Positions 8,023-14,997 of a DNA stretch of 44,216 nucleotides are shown piece after piece. The first letter of the stretch is position 1. Each line of letters opens with the position of its first letter. This DNA comes from Candidatus Magasanikbacteria bacterium RIFCSPHIGHO2_02_FULL_48_18 (lineage in GTDB: Bacteria; Patescibacteriota; Patescibacteriia; Magasanikbacterales; UBA922). A program made the translations under genes and the position numbers. Where the stretch lies: the NCBI GenBank assembly GCA_001784285.1, contig MFQC01000008.1, positions 1 through 44,216 of the forward strand, written 5' to 3'. A model generated the notes under the pieces. That model was given only the letters and a program-made list of their open reading frames with translations. It searched no databases and was not told the DNA's origin.

Positions 8023-9540
8023 TCACCGACGAATATACTCAATGAGTGTTTCTATGCCAAATCCATTGGCGCCTCCGCGGATCCACGGCTTTCCTTTGCC
8101 GGCATAATACGCGCATGACAAATCAATGTGCGCCCACGGATAGTGCGGCTTTCCGGTTTCCAAATCTTCGGTAAATACCTGCAAAAATGCGGCGCCGACC
8201 GACGCGCCGCCATAGTACGGCCTCCCCACACCGCCCAAATTTTTGACATCCGCGACATCGCTTTTGATGGATTCACGAAATTCCTCGCCAAGCGGGAGCC
8301 GCCACAATTGTTCGCCGGCTTCGTCTGCAACAGAGAGCAACCGAGATGCAAATGTGTCTTCCGGAGAAAACAAACCGGAGCGCTCGATGCCAAGCGCGAC
8401 CATGCATGCACCGGTCAACGTCGCAATATCAATCACTTCTTTTGGCGTGTATTTCATGCCGGCATACGAAAGGGCATCGGCCAAAATCAGCCTGCCCTCG
8501 GCATCGGTATTCACGATTTCAACGGTCGCCCCGTTCATGGCCCGCAAAATATCGTCCGGCCGGTACGCCTCGCCGCCGGGCATGTTTTCACAGCTGGGAA
8601 TAAGCCCCACCACCCGCCTTTTTGCCCCCAAGGCGGCAAGCCCGCGCAAAACGCCAAGAACGGTTGCGGCTCCCAACATATCAAATTTCATGTCCGAAAG
8701 ATGTTCGCCCGGCTTGAGCGACAGCCCGCCGGAATCAAAGGTGACGCCTTTCCCAACCAATACAACCGGCTTTTCGTCTTTTTTTCCGCCCTGGTAATCA
8801 AGAATAATAAACTTTGGCTCGTGCTGTGAGCCGCTTGAAACGCCCAAAAGACACCCCATCCCCAATTGTCGGATATCCACCCGAGCAAGAACCTTTGTTT
8901 TTATTTTTGAGGAAATTGTTGCCAAGCGTTCGGCCTCTTTTCCAAGGAGTGCCGGCGTCATAATAGTGGGCGGGATATTGCCCAAGTGTCTCGCGTAATT
9001 GATTGCTTCCCCAACGATTGCGCCATCCTCAATGCCGCGAGAAAAATCACGTTTGTTTTTTGTTTCCAAAGCGGCGACAAAAGAAACGACCTTTACTTTT
9101 TTTACCTGAGATTTTTTTTCTTTATACTCATCAAAAGCATATGCCGCAATTTCTGACGCGATAACCGTTTCTTTGAGCGCCGTATAGGGCGTCAGCGTTT
9201 TGATAACGTCTTCCGGAAGAAAAAAAGAAAGATGGGTATATGTTTTTTCCTGCATGGCGCGTACAGACGCGCCAACCGCTTTTTTCCAGGATATAAGAGA
9301 AAAATCTTTTTTGTCTCCAAGACCGAGCAAACAGATGCGGGGGAATTTTTTTTCTTTCGTGTATACCAACTGCATGTGCATTTTCTTCCCTGCAAAATCA
9401 TTGAGCGCGACGACTTCCGCTATCATGGCTTGCGCGTCTTTTGAAAGGCCGGGCACGCCAACACTTGCTTTTTTTTCAAAAAAAGGTAAAATAAAAACCT
9501 CAGATTTTTCCGGCGCGGATGTAATGTGATAGGAGGCCAT
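8023..9540 (-). CDS. pepA: Leucyl aminopeptidase (M17 family)
   Basis: A 505-residue M17 metallo-aminopeptidase that removes N-terminal residues from peptides in the cytosol, normally a hexamer with two metals per active site. The C-terminal catalytic half shows the lysine/aspartate loop VGKGVTFDSGGLSLKP, FDMLGAATVLG and the family signature NTDAEGRLILADALSYA. The N-terminal half is the less conserved macro-like domain. The ATG at 9540 (MASYHITS) is preferred to an in-frame TTG 12 nt upstream. It is transcribed alone from the promoter at 9577-9604. Peptide salvage is plausible in an organism expected to have poor amino-acid synthesis. Confidence 0.95.
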   Translation of the reverse strand: MASYHITSAPEKSEVFILPFFEKKASVGVPGLSKDAQAMIAEVVALNDFAGKKMHMQLVYTKEKKFPRICLLGLGDKKDFSLISWKKAVGASVRAMQEKTYTHLSFFLPEDVIKTLTPYTALKETVIASEIAAYAFDEYKEKKSQVKKVKVVSFVAALETKNKRDFSRGIEDGAIVGEAINYARHLGNIPPTIMTPALLGKEAERLATISSKIKTKVLARVDIRQLGMGCLLGVSSGSQHEPKFIILDYQGGKKDEKPVVLVGKGVTFDSGGLSLKPGEHLSDMKFDMLGAATVLGVLRGLAALGAKRRVVGLIPSCENMPGGEAYRPDDILRAMNGATVEIVNTDAEGRLILADALSYAGMKYTPKEVIDIATLTGACMVALGIERSGLFSPEDTFASRLLSVADEAGEQLWRLPLGEEFRESIKSDVADVKNLGGVGRPYYGGASVGAAFLQVFTEDLETGKPHYPWAHIDLSCAYYAGKGKPWIRGGANGFGIETLIEYIRR

Positions 9541-9576
9541 AAGAAAATTCAAGAAAACAAAACTAACGGTTATGTT

Positions 9577-9604
9577 ATCTTACCACAAATTTTTTCTAGG
9601 TCAA
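9577..9604 (-). promoter_or_regulatory. Promoter of pepA
   Basis: On the minus strand TTGACC (9604-9599), 16 bp, TAAGAT (9582-9577), with TGG forming an extended -10. The leader to the pepA ATG is about 30 nt. Confidence 0.6.
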
Positions 9605-9769
9605 AGATGCAATTCCGTTATTGAATAAAGGGCACAGATAAAAAAGAAAAAACCTCTCTTTCTCTTTTATTTGCCCCCTTCTCAAGGATGTTCCACCCCG
9701 GGATGTCCTCAAAAGGCGGGTTTGACCTTTAGAAAAGCTGAAAAAAACCAAAAAGGAGAAGGACCAACC

Positions 9770-10318
9770 ATGGCGACGACAAAAAAAATTAATGTCCTCT
9801 TTAGCGCTGAGATGATCCGGCGGCGGATTCGTCCGCTCGCCTACGAAATCAGCCAGTGCCTCGACACCAGCCAGGAGCTCGTCCTGGTCGTGATTCTCAA
9901 AGGGGCGGTAATGTTCGGCGCCGACCTCGCCCGAGCGCTGGCGCCTTTCTTTCCTCTTCTGAGGGTCGAATTCATGCGCCTCTCGTCCTATGGCAACGAG
10001 AGGAAGACCAGTGGCGAGGTAAAAGTCGAGCTTGACCTCAGCCACCCCATCGAGGGGAGGCAAGTGCTGGTTGTCGAGGACATCATCGACACCGGCACGA
10101 CCCTCGGCTACCTGGTGCGGTTGCTCCAGGCGAGGCGGCCGCGGACCCTTCAGGTCGCGGCACTCCTCGACAAGCCCTCCGGTCGGCATGCCGGCAACGG
10201 AGGCGTCCACGCCGACTACGTCGGCTTTGAGGTGGGGCCGGTCTTCGTCGTGGGCTACGGCCTCGACGACGCCGGGTTCTACCGGGCGCTCCCGTACGTC
10301 GGGGTCGTTGAGGATTAG
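9770..10318 (+). CDS. hpt: Hypoxanthine phosphoribosyltransferase
   Basis: A 182-residue purine-salvage enzyme joining hypoxanthine or guanine to PRPP. The PRPP-binding loop VLVVEDIIDTGTTLGYL, the flexible-loop start LSSYGNE, and the C-terminal base pocket VGYGLDDAGFYRALPYVGV are all canonical. The ATG at 9770 follows an AAGGAGAAGG ribosome site; a longer frame from 9671 is untranslated leader. Codon use is strikingly GC-rich (runs of CTCGCC, GTCGAG, CGGCGG) compared with every neighbour, and the gene is bracketed by long non-coding flanks, so recent transfer is likely. The upstream gap (9605-9769) holds pyrimidine tracts and a partly paired AGGGCACAGATAAA...TTTATTTGCCCC element, but no promoter I can name with confidence. 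Confidence 0.95.
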   Translation: MATTKKINVLFSAEMIRRRIRPLAYEISQCLDTSQELVLVVILKGAVMFGADLARALAPFFPLLRVEFMRLSSYGNERKTSGEVKVELDLSHPIEGRQVLVVEDIIDTGTTLGYLVRLLQARRPRTLQVAALLDKPSGRHAGNGGVHADYVGFEVGPVFVVGYGLDDAGFYRALPYVGVVED

Positions 10319-10352
10319 CGTCCTCGGCGCCCCGCGTGGTGGTGGTTTCAAC

Positions 10353-10389
10353 TTCCCGCGTCGGCAGTATTCACTGTTCGGCGCGGGAA
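10353..10389. terminator. Hairpin between convergent hpt and ileS
   Basis: TTCCCGCG (10353-10360) pairs perfectly with CGCGGGAA (10382-10389), and CAGT/ACTG forms an inner stem around a 4-nt loop. It lies in the 120 bp between the two stops. No clean U-tract follows on either strand, so the terminator role is inferred from position and stem strength. Confidence 0.45.
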
Positions 10390-10438
10390 AGAGGTTCTCA
10401 CAACACAACGTGTTTGCGTTTTGAGCATCTTCTTATTC

Positions 10439-13400
10439 TCACGCAGATGAATCCAGTGCCAACCGAACGACATGTCCGTCGATGTCTTGTAGCTCTCCGC
10501 CAACATCACTCTCGATTATTCCTGACGCCACAACCTGTTTTTGTATTGCATCCGCATAATCCTGAAAGACTTGATGAAGCAAATCATCATCGGTTTGGTA
10601 ACGAACAATCGCGGTATCGTGAATCGTAAGCTTTTGTTCTTTTCTCAACATATTGATCGCACGCACAATTTCTCGAACCAACCCTTCTTTTTCCAATTCT
10701 GGCGTTATATCCACGTTGAGGGCAACCGACACCTCCGGCGTTTCTCGGCCAACCCATTTTCCCGGCAAACCGGTCACATCGTTTTCTATGATTACTTCTT
10801 TTACATTGAGTTCATCCGCGATAATATCGTGATAGTGTTGAAGACCGGGCACGGTAATGGCAAAAATGGACAACGGCTGACGCACTTTCATCCCCGCTTC
10901 TTTTCGCGATGACAATCCCATTTCAACAATTTTTCTGACCAATTTCATTTTTTGGAGCACGTCTTCATCAAAAAGGGCGGGGGTAGCCTCTGGCCAAGTT
11001 TCCAAATGTACACTTAACTGTGTCTGACGTCTGACGTCTGACGTCTGGCGTCCAACTATCTGATACATTTTTTCCGCGAGAAACGGCGTAAACGGCGCCA
11101 TCACTTTTGAGAGCGTTAAAAGCACCTGGCGAAGCGTTGCAAACGCCGCCGCTCTCTCTTCTTCGTTATCGCTCTTAAACCGGTCCCGTGACCGACGGAC
11201 GTACCAGGTGGAAAGATCATCAATAAATTCTTTGATCGGCCGGCCCGCGCGCACCGTGTCGTATGCGTCCATGTGCATCGTAACCTCACGCACCAATTCG
11301 TTCAGCCGCGCCAAGATCCATTGATCCAAAATATGAAGCGCACCAAATTTCAATTTCGTATCTTTCGTACTGTTCGTAGTTTCGTACATGGAGTAAAACT
11401 CGACGACATTCCACAAAATATTCACTATTTTGTTGTATACATCACGTACTTCGCGATCGGAAAAAAATAAATTTTCCGCCTGCATGACGACACTCGTCAT
11501 GAGATAATAGCGGAGCGCATCAACACCATATTCTTTAATAATAATCCACGGATCCGTATAATTTTGTTTTGATTTTGATAGCTTTTCCCCTTTTTCATTC
11601 ATGATGGTTCCGGTCGTAACGACATTTTCAAAACTGATGTTGTCAAAAAGAAGCACAGCGACCACATGCATATAATAAAACCAGGCGCGCGTTTGCGCGA
11701 TATACTCGGCAATGTATTGACCAGGAAAACGAGCTTCAAACACGTCTTTATTTTCAAACGGATAATGAAATTCCGCGAATGGCATGGAGCCGGACTCCAC
11801 CCAGCAATCAATCACTTCCGGGATACGTTTCATATCGCCGCCGCACGCGTTACAGCGAAGAACAATTTTGTCCGCATATTGTTTGTGCAAATCCAATTCC
11901 TCAACGTTGTCGGTGGAAAATACGTCATCAAAATTGACCGCCTTTTCTTTCAACTCCGCAACAGAACCAATACAGACAACATTGTTGCATGTCCCCTCCT
12001 CTCCTCCCGTCGAGGGGGAGGCTAAGGGAGGGGTGACATGCTTCCAAAACGGCAATGGCGTTGCCCAATACCGGTTTCGGGAGATATTCCAGTCCGGTGC
12101 GGTTTCCAAAATATTCAAAAATCGTCCTTCTTTGAGATGATCCGGATACCAATTTATTTTTTTATTGAGCTCAATGAGCCTCTGTTTGATATTTTGGATA
12201 TTGATAAACCACGCGGAAATGGCGTTATAGATGAGCGGCGTATCACAGCGCCAGCAATGCGGATAGGAGTGCGTATTTTGTTGTTTTGAAAAAATCAGTC
12301 CGCGATCTTCCAAATTTTTTTTAATCAATTTTTCCGCCTTTTTATAATATTGTCCCTGAACAAATTGAGGCGCGACATCATTGTAGTGCCCGGCCTGGTC
12401 CAGCATGGGCACCATGGGGAGATCAATGGCAACACCCAAATTATAATCGTCCTCGCCATACATCACAGCCGTATGCACAATGCCGGTTCCTTCATCAGTT
12501 GTCACAAAATCTCCTTCTGCAACAAAATAGGCCTTTTTGCCGCTCTCTTTCATTTTTGGCATGTCAAACAGCGGCTCATATTCAAGGCCGACGAGATCTT
12601 TTCCATAGCATTCTTCAACAACGGCATACTCTCGTCCTTGAAAAACATCCGAGACCCGTTCTTTTGCGACAATGTAATACGAGCCTTCACTTTCTATCAA
12701 TATGTATTCAATGTTTTTTCCCACCGCAAGCGCCACATTTCCCGGCAATGTCCAGGGTGTTGTGGTCCAGGCAAGAAAATATATTGGCCCACCAACATTT
12801 TTCAATATCTGAAGTCTGAAGTCTGAAGTCTGAAGTCTGAATTTTACAATTACCGCCTCCTCCGTCACATCTTTATAACTATTATCCATCGCGACTTCTG
12901 CTTTACTCACCGGCGTTTCACAGCGCGGACAATAGAGGAGCACTTTCTTACCTTCATAAATCAACTCCTTGTCCCAAATAGTTTTGAGCGCCCACCACAC
13001 GCTTTCCATGTACGTGGCATCCATGGTTTTGTACGCGTTGTCAAACTCAACCCATCGGCCAATGCGGTCAACCATTTTTTTCCATTCTTTGGTATACAAC
13101 AATACTTTGGACTGGCAGGCTTCATTAAATTGGTCAACGCCGATATTGTCTTCAATTTGTTTTTTCCCGGAGACCTGCAATTCTTTCTCAATGAGACTTT
13201 CAATAGGGAGCCCATGGCAATCCCACCCCCAACGGCGACGTACGCGGTAGCCTTTCATGGTCCAATAACGCGGCACCACATCTTTAATAACCGAACTTAA
13301 AATATGCCCGTAATGCGGGAGTCCGGTTGCAAACGGCGGCCCATCATAAAAGACGTACGGTTTATTTTCCGGACGCTCTTCCACGGATTTTTTAAAAATG

Positions 13401-13456
13401 TCGTGCTTATTCCAAAACTCGAGGATATCAAGCTCATTTTTGTCTGCATCGTACAT
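10439..13456 (-). CDS. ileS: Isoleucyl-tRNA synthetase (eukaryote-like, type 2)
   Basis: A 1005-residue class I synthetase charging tRNA-Ile, with a CP1 editing domain. The HIGH-type motif is GPPFATGLPHYGHIL (HYGH, residues 48-51) and the KMSKS-type motif is EKLSKSKQNY (about residue 622). Both spellings match the IleS2/eukaryote-like branch, which is generally less sensitive to mupirocin. The editing entrance FLAWTTTPWTLPGN and the Rossmann and anticodon-domain blocks are intact. Four segments are encoded by DNA repeats or a palindrome and fall between conserved blocks (about residues 206-217, 472-490, 689-702 and 801-811). The ATG at 13456 is chosen over a TTG two codons earlier. The gene is expressed from its own promoter through a T-box leader. 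Confidence 0.96.
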   Translation of the reverse strand: MYDADKNELDILEFWNKHDIFKKSVEERPENKPYVFYDGPPFATGLPHYGHILSSVIKDVVPRYWTMKGYRVRRRWGWDCHGLPIESLIEKELQVSGKKQIEDNIGVDQFNEACQSKVLLYTKEWKKMVDRIGRWVEFDNAYKTMDATYMESVWWALKTIWDKELIYEGKKVLLYCPRCETPVSKAEVAMDNSYKDVTEEAVIVKFRLQTSDFRLQILKNVGGPIYFLAWTTTPWTLPGNVALAVGKNIEYILIESEGSYYIVAKERVSDVFQGREYAVVEECYGKDLVGLEYEPLFDMPKMKESGKKAYFVAEGDFVTTDEGTGIVHTAVMYGEDDYNLGVAIDLPMVPMLDQAGHYNDVAPQFVQGQYYKKAEKLIKKNLEDRGLIFSKQQNTHSYPHCWRCDTPLIYNAISAWFINIQNIKQRLIELNKKINWYPDHLKEGRFLNILETAPDWNISRNRYWATPLPFWKHVTPPLASPSTGGEEGTCNNVVCIGSVAELKEKAVNFDDVFSTDNVEELDLHKQYADKIVLRCNACGGDMKRIPEVIDCWVESGSMPFAEFHYPFENKDVFEARFPGQYIAEYIAQTRAWFYYMHVVAVLLFDNISFENVVTTGTIMNEKGEKLSKSKQNYTDPWIIIKEYGVDALRYYLMTSVVMQAENLFFSDREVRDVYNKIVNILWNVVEFYSMYETTNSTKDTKLKFGALHILDQWILARLNELVREVTMHMDAYDTVRAGRPIKEFIDDLSTWYVRRSRDRFKSDNEEERAAAFATLRQVLLTLSKVMAPFTPFLAEKMYQIVGRQTSDVRRQTQLSVHLETWPEATPALFDEDVLQKMKLVRKIVEMGLSSRKEAGMKVRQPLSIFAITVPGLQHYHDIIADELNVKEVIIENDVTGLPGKWVGRETPEVSVALNVDITPELEKEGLVREIVRAINMLRKEQKLTIHDTAIVRYQTDDDLLHQVFQDYADAIQKQVVASGIIESDVGGELQDIDGHVVRLALDSSA
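11022..11052. repeat. Heptamer array GTCTGAC inside ileS
   Basis: Three exact GTCTGAC units, one GTCTGGC and a partial GTC in direct tandem. Read on the coding strand it gives a QTSDVRRQT-type segment in a loop before the conserved SVHLETWPE block. Confidence 0.85.
11352..11387. repeat. TTTCGTA repeat element inside ileS
   Basis: Four TTTCGTA-type units (11354, 11363, 11372 and 11380) spaced 8-9 nt apart. The reverse complement is almost identical to the left arm of the element at 14917-14947 in the trxB leader. It is translated as part of MYETTNSTKDTKLKFG. Confidence 0.85.
11987..12041. repeat. 55-nt palindromic insert inside ileS
   Basis: GCATGTC at 11987-11993 is the exact inverse of GACATGC at 12035-12041. 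The interior is C-rich, then G-rich (CCCCTCC...GGGAGGGG), so the whole element can fold on itself. On the coding strand it is translated in frame as a Pro/Ser/Gly-rich segment (HVTPPLASPSTGGEEGTC) just before the conserved CIGSVAEL block. Confidence 0.8.
12808..12841. repeat. Heptamer array TCTGAAG inside ileS
   Basis: Almost five tandem TCTGAAG units. Translated on the coding strand as FRLQTSDFRLQ just before the conserved editing-domain start. It differs by one base per unit from the GTCTGAC array at 11022. Confidence 0.88.
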
Positions 13457-13471
13457 AAGCAATTGTTATAA

Positions 13472-13645
13472 AATAAAAACACCAACGTCTCGAGGGGCCC
13501 CGATGGACATCGGGACGGTACCACCCTCATTGGTGCTTCGTTGACAGCGATAACGGGCTTGCCCGGCCGAGTCTACTCCCCCGCCGTAGGCGGGGTTTCT
13601 GTCGGCAGCTCTCCCGATGATAATCGGGATCAAATGCTTTTGAGA
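13472..13645 (-). promoter_or_regulatory. T-box riboswitch of ileS
   Basis: On the minus strand the leader carries the T-box core AATGAGGGTGGTACCG (13531-13516), whose UGGU bulge would pair with the ACCA end of uncharged tRNA-Ile. The competing terminator pairs CACCAA (13535-13530) with TTGGTG (13485-13480), extended by GAGGG/CCCTC and a CCCGATG hairpin, followed by TTTTATTT. Upstream is a small stem CCCGAT/ATCGGG (13628-13613) whose loop UAUC contains AUC, a possible isoleucine specifier. Two GC-rich stems lie between. Uncharged tRNA-Ile should favour the antiterminator and allow ileS transcription. The leader is compact compared with classical T-boxes. Confidence 0.85.
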
Positions 13646-13656
13646 TTGTTATAGAC

Positions 13657-13685
13657 ACAATAAAGGAAAAAAACTGGTTTGTCAA
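13657..13685 (-). promoter_or_regulatory. Promoter of ileS
   Basis: On the minus strand TTGACA (13685-13680), 17 bp, TATTGT (13662-13657). Predicted start is near 13650, at the top of the T-box leader. Its -35 lies about 20 bp from the divergent rpiB promoter. Confidence 0.7.
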
Positions 13686-13706
13686 TCAAAAAATATATCC
13701 CCACGG

Positions 13707-13735
13707 TTGCCAGATATGGCCGCCTATCATATACT
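13707..13735 (+). promoter_or_regulatory. Promoter of the rpiB unit
   Basis: TTGCCA (13707-13712), 17 bp, TATACT (13730-13735). The leader to ATG 13761 is about 20 nt and has no Shine-Dalgarno. Confidence 0.65.
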
Positions 13736-13760
13736 ATGGATGTTTTACGATTTTTCGTAT

Positions 13761-14210
13761 ATGTACACCGGCCCCCTCTTTATTGCCTCAGACCATGGCG
13801 GATACCAGCTCAAAAAACGCCTGGTTCGCTTTATGAAAAACGAACTCAACCGGGAAATCACTGACCTTGGCCCGCACGAATACGTGGAAACCGATGATTA
13901 TCCCGACTATGTCATTCCGCTTGCGAAAAAAGTGGCGGAAACAAATGGCCGCGGCATTGTCATTTGCCGCAATGGCGTTGGCGTATGTGTCGCGGTTAAT
14001 AAGGTGGCCGGCATTCGTTGCGGTATTGGCTACAACATTGCGTCGGCCGAAAGCATGATGAAAGATGACAATACCAATGTCTTATCGCTTGCCGCAGATC
14101 ATTTGTCCGACGACCATGCCATGGCCGTGGTAAAAAAATGGCTCGCAACAGAATTTTCCAGTGCCGAACGCCATGTGCGGCGGTTAGAAAAAATACACGC
14201 GCTAGAATAA
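13761..14210 (+). CDS. rpiB: RpiB/LacAB-family sugar-phosphate isomerase
   Basis: 149 residues of the RpiB/LacA/LacB fold, which interconverts ribose-5-phosphate and ribulose-5-phosphate (or galactose-6-phosphate in the Lac branch). The N-terminal FIASDHGGYQLKKRL, catalytic-cysteine segment GIVICRNGVGVCVAVNKVAGIR, and NVLSLAADHL match the fold. The active-site loop CGTGIG of standard RpiB is CRNGVG here, and the usual His before NVL is Asp, so the substrate may differ. The next gene is a ribulose-phosphate epimerase, which favours a pentose-phosphate role. The ATG at 13761 is placed by the promoter and by the conserved first strand. Confidence 0.82.
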   Translation: MYTGPLFIASDHGGYQLKKRLVRFMKNELNREITDLGPHEYVETDDYPDYVIPLAKKVAETNGRGIVICRNGVGVCVAVNKVAGIRCGIGYNIASAESMMKDDNTNVLSLAADHLSDDHAMAVVKKWLATEFSSAERHVRRLEKIHALE

Positions 14211-14239
14211 TAAAAATCCCAACCTCACTTTCGTATTTT

Positions 14240-14254
14240 TCCGCCAAAGGCGGA
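14240..14254. repeat. Small GC palindrome between rpiB and rpe
   Basis: TCCGCC-AAA-GGCGGA hairpin, 15 nt, with no U-tract after it. A similar CCCCGCC-TAC-GGCGGGG stem occurs inside the ileS T-box leader. Confidence 0.55.
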
Positions 14255-14269
14255 CAAGCGTACATATCT

Positions 14270-14911
14270 ATGATTGACATTATTCCCTCTCTTCTCGTCC
14301 AATCGGAACAAGAATTTCTGAAACAGTACCGCGGTCTCAAAAAATCGGTCAGCCAAATACAGCTCGACATTGCGGATGGCGTCTTTGTGCCCAATGCCAC
14401 GTGGGGAAATCCTGAAGTCATCAAAAAAAAAGTGGACATGCGGGTGGAACTCCACCTCATGGTCAAAGAACCGCTCAACGAATTAAAAAAGTGGCAATCC
14501 GTAGAGCAGGTTGTCCGCATTTTGGTCCATTACGAATGCATGGATAACCTCAAAGATATTTTTCCAACGCTCCATGCGTATGGCTGGGATATTAGTATTG
14601 TCCTCAATCCCGACACGCCGATTGCGGCGCTTGATCCATATTTGCCGGAAATAAAAGGGGTGATGTTTATGGGCGTCTACCCGGGGTTTCAAGGCCAGAA
14701 ATTTATTTCAGAAACAATAAACCGGGTCAGACAGTTCAAAGAAAAAAAGACGAATCATGTGGTGGAACTCGACGGCGGCGTAAACATGGAGACACTGCCG
14801 GATATTGTAAAAAGTGGCGTGGATGTCATTTGCCCGGGCAGTGCTATCTTTGGAAATGAACGCAGTCCGGAAGAAAATGTCAAGCGAATGAAAACAATTA
14901 TCAGTACGTGA
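14270..14911 (+). CDS. rpe: Ribulose-phosphate 3-epimerase
   Basis: A 213-residue TIM-barrel epimerase converting ribulose-5-phosphate to xylulose-5-phosphate. Visible motifs are IIPSLL at the start, QLDIADGVFVPNATWG, VELHLMV, GVYPGFQGQKF and the phosphate-binding VELDGGVN. In most Rpe proteins the first metal ligand is the His of HxDxMDG; here it is Gln (QLDIADG), while the Asp and the later His are kept. The ATG at 14270 matches the family start; the longer frame upstream runs through rpiB. It is 59 nt downstream of rpiB and shares its operon. Confidence 0.92.
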   Translation: MIDIIPSLLVQSEQEFLKQYRGLKKSVSQIQLDIADGVFVPNATWGNPEVIKKKVDMRVELHLMVKEPLNELKKWQSVEQVVRILVHYECMDNLKDIFPTLHAYGWDISIVLNPDTPIAALDPYLPEIKGVMFMGVYPGFQGQKFISETINRVRQFKEKKTNHVVELDGGVNMETLPDIVKSGVDVICPGSAIFGNERSPEENVKRMKTIIST

Positions 14912-14916
14912 GTATG

Positions 14917-14994
14917 TACGAAATACGAACAGTACGAAAATACGAAAGCGTTGTTAAAAATATTTCGTAATTTCGTACATTTCGTAATTTCGCA
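14917..14994. repeat. Inverted TACGAAA/TTTCGTA repeat element before trxB
   Basis: Four TACGAAA-type units (14917, 14924, 14933 and 14941) face four TTTCGTA-type units (14963, 14971, 14980 and 14988) across a 15-nt spacer, so the RNA can form a long interrupted hairpin. It fills the 14912-14997 gap and ends 3 nt before the trxB ATG. The left arm nearly equals the repeat at 11352-11387 in ileS. Confidence 0.85.
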
Positions 14995-14997
14995 TAT

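Noticed and set aside
7920-8042. Upstream extension of the leader ORF to a TTG at 8042
   Set aside because: It would start upstream of the mapped -10 box and overlap pepA; only the ATG at 7919 lies inside the predicted transcript.
10319-10438. Extra coding exon or small gene downstream of hpt
   Set aside because: Frames crossing the region are shadows of hpt, and the sequence is explained by the hairpin between two convergent genes.
11022-12841. CRISPR-like array within ileS
   Set aside because: Units are 7-9 nt, directly adjacent and without unique spacers, and the region is an intact reading frame.
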